Below, piece by piece: positions 1-7,701 of a stretch of 30,276 nucleotides of DNA (its first letter is position 1; every line of letters begins with the position of its first letter). The position numbers were made by a program, and so were the translations under genes. Source of the stretch: Bacteroidales bacterium UBA6229 (GTDB taxonomy: Bacteria > Bacteroidota > Bacteroidia > Bacteroidales > F082). Below the pieces are notes generated by a model, which saw only the letters and a program-made list of their open reading frames with translations, had not been told where the DNA came from and made no database searches. Location of the stretch: assembly GCA_002440975.1 (NCBI GenBank), contig DJWN01000049.1, forward strand, positions 1-30,276, written 5' to 3'.

Positions 1-23
1 TCTACCAATTCCGCCACCTGGGC
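1..23 (-). tRNA. tRNA-Leu, 5' part only (runs off the left edge)
   Basis: Read on the minus strand, the first 23 bases begin GCCCAGGTGGCGGAATTGG and continue into TAGA. This is the usual 5' acceptor stem and D-arm start of bacterial leucine tRNAs. The anticodon and the rest of the molecule lie outside the window, so the isoacceptor cannot be named. A Bacteroidota promoter lies just upstream at 35-64. Leu is preferred over Ser because of the GCGGAATTGGTAGA D-arm. Confidence 0.85.
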
Positions 24-34
24 TAAAAGTTTTG

Positions 35-64
35 CAAAAGTAATATAAATTTTATTTCTCCAAA
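35..64 (-). promoter_or_regulatory. Promoter of the tRNA-Leu gene (Bacteroidota -33/-7 type)
   Basis: On the minus strand TACTTTTG (35-42) matches the Bacteroidota -7 consensus TAnnTTTG. A TTTG (61-64) lies 18 nt upstream as the -33 element. The -7 box ends 11 nt before the tRNA 5' end at 23, a natural distance for a stable-RNA promoter. Confidence 0.6.
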
Positions 65-138
65 GCTTTTGTTCTTTCGTTTTGGTATTTTTTGTTTGTC
101 CCTTTTCCTTAATTTTACAATCAAAAACATAACCCATC

Positions 139-1695
139 ATGACACTCCAACTTAGCCCGACTGACCACGAACTCCTAAGAAAAAAAGGAATCTCAGAAGC
201 TCAACTGCTCAACCAAATTAATCAATTTAAAAATGGTTTCCCTTTCATTAAGCTGAAACAAGCTGCAACAACCCAAAATGGAATTATTCAATATTCTGAT
301 AATGAGCTAAAAGAACTGATCACATTCTTTGAAGAAAACCAACAGCATTATAGTATTTTAAAATTTGTTCCTGCTTCGGGAGCCGCCAGCCGAATGTTTA
401 AAGACCTGTTTGCTTTCATGGAGCAGCATACCGAATCAAAAACTGTTTTCACTGATAAAAAAATAAGCAACCCAAATAGCATTGCCTATTGCCTTACTCA
501 CCTTAAAGATTTTGCCTTCTACCCCGATCTGGCTCGAAAAATGAGTGACGATGGACTTGACATTGAGAAACTAATTCAGGATGAGGATTATGTTACAATT
601 TTGAAATATTTATTAACCGGTTCAGGTTTGAATTACGGTGCTCTTCCTAAAGCTTTGTTGCGCTTTCATCGATATCAGGATGGTAACCGGCTGGCCATGG
701 AAGAACACCTGATCGAAGCTGTGCATTATAGCTGCGATCCAAAACAAACTGCACGTGTGCATTTTACCAATTCACCGGAACATAAAACTGCTTTCGAAGA
801 TGCGATTCAAAGCGTTTTGCCCAAGTATGAAAAGCAGTTTGGGGTTAAATTTGATATTACTTTCTCAGAACAAAAGCCTTCGACCGATACTGTTGCTGTG
901 GATCACGATAACGAGCCTTTCAGAAATGCAGATGGCAGCTTGCTTTTCCGTCCGGGCGGACATGGTGCGCTTATCGAGAATCTGAATGACTTGCATGAAG
1001 AAATAATTTTTATCAAAAACATAGATAATATTGTTCCTGATTCGCTTCGGGAACCTACCTACCAATACAAAAAAGCCATTGGTGGATTACTAATGAAAAT
1101 TCAGATGATGATTTTTGAAATGCTAGAAAAACTCGACGATGGCAACCTGACACTGGAAGAACTGGACAAAATGGCTGCCCTGGCTCAAAAATCGTTTATG
1201 ATAGAAATTCCGGACGCCTTTTATGGTTTTGACGAAATGGAAAAAATTGACTTCCTGTTCACCATGCTTAACCGACCCATACGCGTTTGCGGAATGGTTA
1301 AAAATGAAGGCGAACCGGGAGGAGGTCCTTTCTGGGTAGAAAATGAAATTGGTGAAGTCTCCCTTCAAATCGTTGAGTCATCACAGATTGATAAAAATGA
1401 TATAACACAAATGAAAATCGTCGAGCAGGCAACCCATTTTAATCCGGTTGATTTGGTTTGCGCCACACACGATTTCAGAGGTAACAAATTTGACCTCAGA
1501 CAATTCGTTGATCCACATACCGGATTTATTTCTATCAAATCAAAGGATGGACGCGAACTAAAAGCCCTTGAATTGCCCGGATTGTGGAATGGTGCCATGG
1601 CCGATTGGATTACTGTTTTTGTCGAAACACCGATCATTACTTTTAACCCTGTGAAAACAATCAATGACTTGTTACGTCCGCAACATCAGGCCTGA
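139..1695 (+). CDS. DUF4301 family protein, UDP-sugar pyrophosphorylase-like
   Basis: A 518-residue soluble protein that I recognise as DUF4301, a Bacteroidota family without assigned function. The order of conserved blocks resembles UDP-sugar pyrophosphorylases of the UGPase/UAP1 type: a glycine-rich loop ASGAASRM (79-86), LPKALLRFH (169-177), TNSPEH (210-215), FSEQ (242-245), RPGGHGALIENL (271-282) and FIKNIDN (291-297). Later there is a GMVKNEG...VESSQI stretch like the product-side loop of UAP1. This suggests a nucleotidyltransferase fold acting on a sugar phosphate, but the substrate is not inferable. There is no signal peptide. The ATG at 139 is the first in frame. Its 3' end overlaps the convergent symporter gene by 35 bp, so the two mRNAs are antisense there. 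DUF4301 membership is fairly sure; enzymatic activity is inference. Confidence 0.85.
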   Translation: MTLQLSPTDHELLRKKGISEAQLLNQINQFKNGFPFIKLKQAATTQNGIIQYSDNELKELITFFEENQQHYSILKFVPASGAASRMFKDLFAFMEQHTESKTVFTDKKISNPNSIAYCLTHLKDFAFYPDLARKMSDDGLDIEKLIQDEDYVTILKYLLTGSGLNYGALPKALLRFHRYQDGNRLAMEEHLIEAVHYSCDPKQTARVHFTNSPEHKTAFEDAIQSVLPKYEKQFGVKFDITFSEQKPSTDTVAVDHDNEPFRNADGSLLFRPGGHGALIENLNDLHEEIIFIKNIDNIVPDSLREPTYQYKKAIGGLLMKIQMMIFEMLEKLDDGNLTLEELDKMAALAQKSFMIEIPDAFYGFDEMEKIDFLFTMLNRPIRVCGMVKNEGEPGGGPFWVENEIGEVSLQIVESSQIDKNDITQMKIVEQATHFNPVDLVCATHDFRGNKFDLRQFVDPHTGFISIKSKDGRELKALELPGLWNGAMADWITVFVETPIITFNPVKTINDLLRPQHQA

Positions 1696-3151
1696 CCTTA
1701 GCTTTGTTTTTAGGAATCAGATGGGTTGATACTATCGCCACCAACAAGGCCACAAAAAAGGTTAATAAACGTGCGGTAATGTATTGTTCCATTCCGGTAC
1801 TTATCCAGAGGATGGTAAATAAAAGTCCGGAAACAATGGTAAGAACTACTGCCCGTCCGTGATATTTTGGCCACATCAGCGTGAGTAGTACAACAACTGA
1901 AAATGTACCGCCAATTCCGGCCCAAACATAACTCACCAACGAAAAAATGAGCTCTGCCTCAATCACATAAGCAAGTGCCAGGGCAACCACCGCAAGCATA
2001 GCTGTCACCATTCTGCTCTGTAGCAGTGCGGCTGAATCGGCCAGTCTGAATTTATTGAGAAGTGGCCTTAAAATATTTTCACTGAATTCTGTTGCGCTCA
2101 ATATCAATAAGGAATCCGCTGTTGAAATCATCGCTGCGATGGCTCCAGTGATGAGGATAGAAGCGATCACAGGTGGAAAAATCCTCAGCATCACTGCCGG
2201 CATCACATATTCCTGATCTTCCAGGCCTGTCGGGCCAAAAATGGCCAGGCCAATCCACCCTATCATCAATGCACCAATATAGGCTACCAAGGTCCATACG
2301 ATGCCAACATTCCTGGCTTTGCGGGCCTGCCTCATATCCGAAATAGCCATAAAACGCATTGCCAACTGGGGCTGTCCGCCCAAATATCCAAAAAACCAGG
2401 AAAAGCCACCCACAATTATCACTCCGGCTGCAAATCCACTTGTGCAATTAACGAGCGACATATAGGAAGGACCAGCCTTTTCGAGTGCCTCACCTATGCC
2501 TGAAGCGAATGTTTCAGGATGATTACTCAAATACATCAAGCCTACTATCGGCCCGACAACCAACGCTACAATCATCACGATTGCCTGTATTACATCGGTA
2601 TAAACAACACTTCTGAAACCTCCATATATCGTATAAGGCACGATGATGGCAGCTGTTAACAACATCCCGATTTCCGGTTTGATACCAAACATCGTAAAGA
2701 GCGTTTTACCTCCACCCAAAAACTGAGCACCAACATAAAAGAAAAAAAAGAAAACAATGGTGGCACTGGCCGAAGCCCTGATCCACCTGGCTGTTTCGGC
2801 ATGTTTTCCAGCCAAAAAATCGGTGTAGGTTGTGATGTTATATTTCTCGGCCTCATCTCGCAAACGCCACGAAATCAAAGCCCAGGCAACGACAATCCCT
2901 ACCACACAACCTACTGCTGTCCAAATCTCTGTCAATCCCATGGCATAAGCCGCTCCGGGCAATCCAAGCAAAGCCCAGCTGCTTTCGCCTGTTGCACGCT
3001 CAGATAAAGCTGCAACCCATCCGGGCAGCTTTCTGCCTGCAATGGCATAATCCTGATTGCTCTTTACCTTTCGGCCTTGATATATTCCCCAGAAAATCAA
3101 TAAACTCAGGTAAATGACCATTACCACGAGAATCTGTTCTTGCTGTTGCAT
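1661..3151 (-). CDS. Sodium:solute symporter (SSS family, PutP-like)
   Basis: A 496-residue polytopic membrane protein with about 13 hydrophobic helices. The N-terminus (SNQDYAIAGRKLPGW, then ALSERATGESSWALLG) and GAAYAMGLTEIW match sodium:solute symporters of the PutP/PanF/SGLT group. Members use the sodium gradient to import proline, pantothenate, sugars or similar solutes. The closest overall look is to Na+/proline symporters: a 'SERATGESSW' block at the sodium site in helix 1, and YGGFRSVVYTDVIQ in the middle. The substrate cannot be fixed from sequence alone. Length is normal for the family (about 480-510). The gene is monocistronic, convergent with the DUF4301 gene, and divergent from the small DUF1858 gene across a 114-bp gap. 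Confidence 0.88.
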   Translation of the reverse strand: MQQQEQILVVMVIYLSLLIFWGIYQGRKVKSNQDYAIAGRKLPGWVAALSERATGESSWALLGLPGAAYAMGLTEIWTAVGCVVGIVVAWALISWRLRDEAEKYNITTYTDFLAGKHAETARWIRASASATIVFFFFFYVGAQFLGGGKTLFTMFGIKPEIGMLLTAAIIVPYTIYGGFRSVVYTDVIQAIVMIVALVVGPIVGLMYLSNHPETFASGIGEALEKAGPSYMSLVNCTSGFAAGVIIVGGFSWFFGYLGGQPQLAMRFMAISDMRQARKARNVGIVWTLVAYIGALMIGWIGLAIFGPTGLEDQEYVMPAVMLRIFPPVIASILITGAIAAMISTADSLLILSATEFSENILRPLLNKFRLADSAALLQSRMVTAMLAVVALALAYVIEAELIFSLVSYVWAGIGGTFSVVVLLTLMWPKYHGRAVVLTIVSGLLFTILWISTGMEQYITARLLTFFVALLVAIVSTHLIPKNKAKVRPDVADVTSH

Positions 3152-3265
3152 CTTTTCGAAAGTTTTAAATAAGCTGTCAGCCTGTCATATTTCAGCCCCG
3201 AATTTACAAAGTTTACTAAAAATACAAGAAGGCAGGGTTCTTGATAATTTAAAAAAAACGCACTT

Positions 3266-3529
3266 ATGATTCACAAAGACATTGAAATTGAAGCACTGGT
3301 AACCAACTTTCCCTTCTCCGTAAAATACCTGATGGAAAAGGGAATTCGTTGCATTGCCTGTGGAGAATCAATATGGGGAACTTTAGAAGAGGCTGCAAAA
3401 GAAAAAGGTTTTGATGATGCTGCTATTCAGACTTTTGTAAAGGAAATGAATGAACTGGCAGCAAAAAGTGAGATCAAGGTAAAATCTCCCGAAAAAAAAG
3501 TAGATGTAAAGCCTTTACGTCCCAATTAA
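3266..3529 (+). CDS. DUF1858 domain protein (putative redox disulfide, CxxC)
   Basis: An 87-residue protein. Residues 3-65 match the DUF1858 family, also described as the hybrid-cluster-protein-associated redox disulfide domain. The family signature is a pair of cysteines in a CxxC-like turn, here GIRCIACGES, with the preceding I/V..FP motif (NFPFSVKYLMEKGI). The C-terminal tail (EIKVKSPEKKVDVKP) is lysine-rich and probably disordered. The domain is thought to form a small helical redox or metal module, but no reaction is established. No hybrid-cluster protein gene is next to it here. It ends one base before the pdxH stop codon, tail to tail. Confidence 0.8.
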   Translation: MIHKDIEIEALVTNFPFSVKYLMEKGIRCIACGESIWGTLEEAAKEKGFDDAAIQTFVKEMNELAAKSEIKVKSPEKKVDVKPLRPN

Positions 3530-3530
3530 T

Positions 3531-4163
3531 TTAAGGCGACAAACGGCTGATCTGCCATTTTTGCATTAATTTTTCATAGATGATACGGTCGTGCAACCGA
3601 TGGGTTCCGCCCTGCCAAAACTCAAAATAATCAGGTTTCAGCTGATATCCACCCCAATGTGCTGGTCGCCTGATCAGTTCTACATGCTTCAAAAGGTGCT
3701 CATAGCTGCGAATCAGTGCTGTTTTATCTTTTATCTTTTCGCTCTGTTCAGAAGCTATTGCTGCGGCCTGACTTTCAAGAGGTCTGGAAACAAAATAACT
3801 TTCGGACTGCTCATCAGAAATTCTTTCGACCTGCCCTTCTATCCTGATCTGTCTTTCGTGCTGAGGCCAAAAAAACAAGATGGAAGCCTGCGGATTATTT
3901 TCTATCTCACGTCCTTTGCGGCTGTTGTAATTTGTAAAAAATACGAGAGAATCCTGTTCCACAGCCTTTAACAACACAATACGCGACGACGGTCGGTTCT
4001 GATAAACAGTCGAAAGCACCAGGGCATTGGCATCCGGTAGTTCGTCCTTAAGTGCCTGATCAAACCAATACTGAAACAACACAAACGGATTCTCAGGCAT
4101 GTCTTTTTCAACAAGTCCCGATTTGCCATAGTTTTGCCGGATATGATGATATGATTGTGTCAT
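3531..4163 (-). CDS. pdxH: Pyridoxamine/pyridoxine 5'-phosphate oxidase
   Basis: A 210-residue FMN enzyme that oxidises pyridoxamine 5'-phosphate or pyridoxine 5'-phosphate to pyridoxal 5'-phosphate, in the last or salvage step of vitamin B6 synthesis. Visible family marks are the N-terminal NPFVLFQYWFDQA, the FMN-binding stretch RPSSRIVLLK and YNSRKGREIENNP, then QIRIEGQVERI and the C-terminal FEFWQGGTHRLHDR with the final WQISRLSP. I use the ATG at 4163. An upstream TTG at 4175 would add four residues, but it lies inside a -7-like box (TATTTTTG, 4173-4180), so transcription probably starts only a few bases before the ATG. No other B6 synthesis gene is nearby. Confidence 0.93.
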   Translation of the reverse strand: MTQSYHHIRQNYGKSGLVEKDMPENPFVLFQYWFDQALKDELPDANALVLSTVYQNRPSSRIVLLKAVEQDSLVFFTNYNSRKGREIENNPQASILFFWPQHERQIRIEGQVERISDEQSESYFVSRPLESQAAAIASEQSEKIKDKTALIRSYEHLLKHVELIRRPAHWGGYQLKPDYFEFWQGGTHRLHDRIIYEKLMQKWQISRLSP

Positions 4164-4231
4164 GTTTTGACGCAAAAATACAGCAATTTTCGAATCAGAA
4201 AATTACTATCTTGCAGCTTCAATTGCTTGCT

Positions 4232-5449
4232 ATGCCATTTAAATTATTAAGACAAAAAACCGTTTTACTCCCAACCCTTTGGGGATGGCTGATATTGATT
4301 TTACTTTTTTTAATTGCTTGTTGGTTGTTGCTAAAAGGAACCTATCCATTTCTGAGCCATGAAAAAGCCGGTCAGTCAAAAGTGTTGGTTGTAGAAGGCT
4401 GGCTTCCTGACAATGGCCTTAAAGAGGCTATGGCATTTTATTATGAAAATAATTATAAGGCATTGATCATCACCGGAATACCAATAACACAATGGAGCTA
4501 CAGTTCACCTTTTAGTAATATGGCAGATGCCTCTGCCGGCAGCCTTCGCGAAATGCATTTTGCCGATAGCATCTATACCGTCCATATTCCCAATACGATA
4601 TTACGCGACCGCACTTATGCCACTGCTATTGCCCTCCAAATGAGATGGGATGAGTTTAATCTGGGTGAAGAAAGTTTTGATCTCTTCACTATGGGTGCCC
4701 ACGCCCGGAGGTCATATCTCATGTTTGAAAAAGTATTTGAAGATCGCATTCAGGGATTGATAGTCGTGGAGGATGATAGTTTCGAAGCTAATCGGTGGTA
4801 CACAACCAGCAGAGGCTTCAGAACGGTTTTTAGTGAGTTGATTTCGTATTTTTATGCACGTATTTTCTTTAGAGCTGAACCTCAAAAAGTTAAACAAGAA
4901 ATCAGGTTAGGGCTTTATCTGGATCAAATTCAGGACGAACGCTATAGAAAAGACCGGTATTTTAAGGATCAGGAAACCACTCCACTTGCAACAGAAGCAA
5001 TCTCTGCCTTCAAAGGGCTTGATTATTTCGATACGGACACCAATTTCCGAAAACACGCCAGGTTTACCAAACAAATTGCAGCATCTACATTTACTATGCC
5101 CACAACCACCGATCGCTTACCGGTTTATCGCAAATATGGGCTAATTCAATTTACACATATGGATACGGTTCATGCGTTGACTGCCTACCAAAACATGGAT
5201 ATTCTCGAAAAAGACAGTACTTATAAAGGTTTATTTATACCTTTCAAGGATTTCACAAATGGAGTAACAACCTATGGCGGTGGACGATACCTTGACATCG
5301 CGATACCCGAATCTGATAGCATTCAGTTGGATTTTAACAAGGCTTACAATCCTTATTGTGCCTACGATTACCGATGGTCGTGCCCAATACCACCTGACGA
5401 AAATCACCTTCGAACTTCCATATTGGCAGGTGAAAAGAAATTTGATTAA
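4232..5449 (+). CDS. Membrane-anchored DUF218 (SanA/YdcF/ElyC-like) - DUF1684 fusion
   Basis: A 405-residue protein from the ATG at 4232. An open frame reaches upstream to 4052, but that part lies antisense within pdxH and lacks protein character. Residues about 13-35 form one membrane helix, followed by KVLVVEGWLPDNGLKEAM (50-67) and ALIITG (77-82). These are typical of the DUF218 family (SanA/YdcF/ElyC), which affects envelope integrity and contains a Rossmann-like fold. Residues about 225-405 match DUF1684: GLDYFDTD (262-269), LFIPFKDFTNGVTTYGGGRY (334-353), LDFNKAYNPYCAY (367-379), CPIPPDENHL (384-393) and AGEKKF at the end. The joint architecture is unusual. The functions of both halves are unknown; an inner-membrane anchored, periplasm-facing topology is an inference. 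It lies 25 bp before the kinase gene and may be co-transcribed with it. Confidence 0.8.
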   Translation: MPFKLLRQKTVLLPTLWGWLILILLFLIACWLLLKGTYPFLSHEKAGQSKVLVVEGWLPDNGLKEAMAFYYENNYKALIITGIPITQWSYSSPFSNMADASAGSLREMHFADSIYTVHIPNTILRDRTYATAIALQMRWDEFNLGEESFDLFTMGAHARRSYLMFEKVFEDRIQGLIVVEDDSFEANRWYTTSRGFRTVFSELISYFYARIFFRAEPQKVKQEIRLGLYLDQIQDERYRKDRYFKDQETTPLATEAISAFKGLDYFDTDTNFRKHARFTKQIAASTFTMPTTTDRLPVYRKYGLIQFTHMDTVHALTAYQNMDILEKDSTYKGLFIPFKDFTNGVTTYGGGRYLDIAIPESDSIQLDFNKAYNPYCAYDYRWSCPIPPDENHLRTSILAGEKKFD

Positions 5450-5474
5450 ATTCGTCTGCTCTAGCTAACAGCTT

Positions 5475-7697
5475 ATGAAAGTATGGGATATATCAGTACT
5501 TATTGTCGAGGATGAAAAAATCCTGCGGACTATCTATCATAAACTTCTCAAAGACAGTGTAAAAAAGCTCGAATTTGCAGAGAATGGTCTTGAAGGTTAT
5601 GATCTGTTTCAGCAACTGAAACCTGATCTGGTCATCACCGATATCAAGATGCCCTTGATGAACGGGCTTGATATGGTGCGAAAAATAAAACGCCTCGATT
5701 CGGAAGCACGTATCGTCATCATGTCGGCATATGGTGAGTCACATTATTTTTTGCGTGCCATCGAGAATGGAGTAAATAATTTCCTGCTTAAACCTGTGGA
5801 TAACAACAAATTACTGAGAGTTGTAAACGACCAGGCTCAGGAAATTCTACTTCGAAAAAACATGCTCGAAGAAGAGCGCAAACGCAAACAGGCAGAGCAG
5901 GCTTTGCTACGCAATGAGGCCATCTTACAAGCCGTTAGTGATGCTGCTGAAGTGTTGTTGAACGAAGGCTACAACGATTTTTCAGTGCAAAAAGTACTCG
6001 AGAAGCTTGGGCGTGCTACTCAGGTTAGCAGGGTTTACATATTTGAAAATGTCGAAAAGAATATGACCCTCTACACCCATCAGAAATTTGAATGGGTAGA
6101 TAATAAAACTACACCACAGATGAACAATGACAAGCTTCAGGAAGTGGATACCACCAGTGACGAGTTCAGGCGTTGGGCAGAAACCCTTTCGAAACGAAAG
6201 TTGCTCTATGGTCTTATAGATGATTTTCCAATTGAAGAGCAGGAAGTTCTTAAACCCCAGCAGATTATTTCGGTGATGGCTGTCCCTATCTTCGTAAAGG
6301 AACAATGGTTTGGATTTATTGGTTTTGATGATTGCGAGAATCCACGCAACTGGTCTGTGGTGGAATCAAATAGCCTGATTGCCGCAGCAAACATTCTGGG
6401 TGCTGCCATCTACCGGTCCAAAATCGAACTAGAGCTGCTCCAACTCAATGTCCAGCTCGAAATGCGGGTTATGGATCGTACCCGCGATTTGGAATCTGAA
6501 ATTGCCGAACGCAAGTATGCCGAAGAATTGCTTCGCGAAAGTGAAGAAAAATACAGGCTGATTTTTGAAAATGCCAATGATGCCATTTTTCTGACTGCGA
6601 ACGGGCGAATTCAGTTTATTAATCCCAAAGCCTATGAGCTTACGGGTTATTTTCCAAAACATGTGATTGGTAAGATATTTACTGATTTTATTCATCCCGA
6701 CTATCGAGAGAAAGTGATGGAGAATCATTTCAAACGTTTAAGAGGTGAGGAAATTCCTGAATCGTATGATATTCAAATTATTGACATAAAAGGCAACTAC
6801 AAATGGGTCGAATTAAAATCGAATCTGATAAATTGGGACGACTCACCTGCTGTTCTTACTTTTATGACCGACATTCATACTCGAAAACTATTTGAATCAG
6901 AATTGAAACAGCTGAATCAAAATCTTGAAGTTCGTGTTAAAGAGGAGCTGAAAAAACGTGAAAAACAACAGGAACTGATCCTTCAAAAGTCGCGTCTTGA
7001 ATCGCTCGGTGAACTGTCGGCCGGTATTGCGCATGAAATAAATCAACCCCTGGGAGGGATTTCTCTTAGTCTGGATAATCTCCTTTATGAAAAAATAAAT
7101 AACTCACTTTCTGATGATTACCTGCAGCAAAAAATTGAGCTGATGTTTCAGGACATCGAACGAATTCGCAAAATTATCGACCACGTGAGGGCTTTTTCAA
7201 GAGATAAACCTACTATATTTGAAAAAGTTAGTATAAACCAGGTAATCAATAACACACTGTCCTTCGTAAACAGATTGTACATCGATCACGGCATTGACCT
7301 TCAATTGGCCATTAACACCAAACATAATCACATCTGGGGCGATGCCTTACAGTTGGAACAAGTCTTATTGAACCTGCTGAGTAACGCCAAGTATGCAGTT
7401 GACAAAAAAGCTGAAAAACAGAAAGATAACTATCAAAAAATGATCGCTGTACGCTCCTATATTCAGGACAAACATATTACTATTGAAGTATCAGACAATG
7501 GAATAGGCATTCCGAAGGCAAATCTGATGAATATTTTTAACCCCTTCTTTTCAACCAAAAAAGCTGATGAGGGTACCGGATTGGGTTTATCCATTTCGTA
7601 TGGAATAATTCGTGAAATGAAAGGAGAAATTCTGGCCGAAAGCATTGAAAATGAACATACAAAGATAATAATACTTTTACCGGAACACCTAAACTAA
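5475..7697 (+). CDS. REC-GAF-PAS sensor histidine kinase
   Basis: A 740-residue soluble hybrid kinase without membrane segments. Domains in order are: receiver (1-125, acceptor Asp56 in LVITDIKMP, conserved Lys in FLLKPVD); a coiled coil (about 125-150); a GAF domain (about 150-315); a second coiled coil (about 315-350); and PAS (about 355-480). The kinase core follows, with H-box His520 in SAGIAHEINQPLGG, N-box QVLLNLLSNAKYAV, G1 SDNGIGIP and G2 GTGLGLSIS. The H-box followed by NQP is typical of the NtrB-like/PAS kinase group that partners with sigma-54 activators. The receiver at the N-terminus suggests it is itself the target of another kinase. The partner regulator starts 4 nt after its stop. 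The ligands of GAF and PAS are unknown. Confidence 0.92.
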   Translation: MKVWDISVLIVEDEKILRTIYHKLLKDSVKKLEFAENGLEGYDLFQQLKPDLVITDIKMPLMNGLDMVRKIKRLDSEARIVIMSAYGESHYFLRAIENGVNNFLLKPVDNNKLLRVVNDQAQEILLRKNMLEEERKRKQAEQALLRNEAILQAVSDAAEVLLNEGYNDFSVQKVLEKLGRATQVSRVYIFENVEKNMTLYTHQKFEWVDNKTTPQMNNDKLQEVDTTSDEFRRWAETLSKRKLLYGLIDDFPIEEQEVLKPQQIISVMAVPIFVKEQWFGFIGFDDCENPRNWSVVESNSLIAAANILGAAIYRSKIELELLQLNVQLEMRVMDRTRDLESEIAERKYAEELLRESEEKYRLIFENANDAIFLTANGRIQFINPKAYELTGYFPKHVIGKIFTDFIHPDYREKVMENHFKRLRGEEIPESYDIQIIDIKGNYKWVELKSNLINWDDSPAVLTFMTDIHTRKLFESELKQLNQNLEVRVKEELKKREKQQELILQKSRLESLGELSAGIAHEINQPLGGISLSLDNLLYEKINNSLSDDYLQQKIELMFQDIERIRKIIDHVRAFSRDKPTIFEKVSINQVINNTLSFVNRLYIDHGIDLQLAINTKHNHIWGDALQLEQVLLNLLSNAKYAVDKKAEKQKDNYQKMIAVRSYIQDKHITIEVSDNGIGIPKANLMNIFNPFFSTKKADEGTGLGLSISYGIIREMKGEILAESIENEHTKIIILLPEHLN

Positions 7698-7701
7698 GGG
7701 A

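Noticed and set aside
4052..4231. Upstream extension of the DUF218-DUF1684 gene (60 more residues)
   Set aside because: It is antisense to the pdxH start region, is glutamine- and cysteine-rich without any domain, and precedes a clean membrane helix that begins right after the ATG at 4232.
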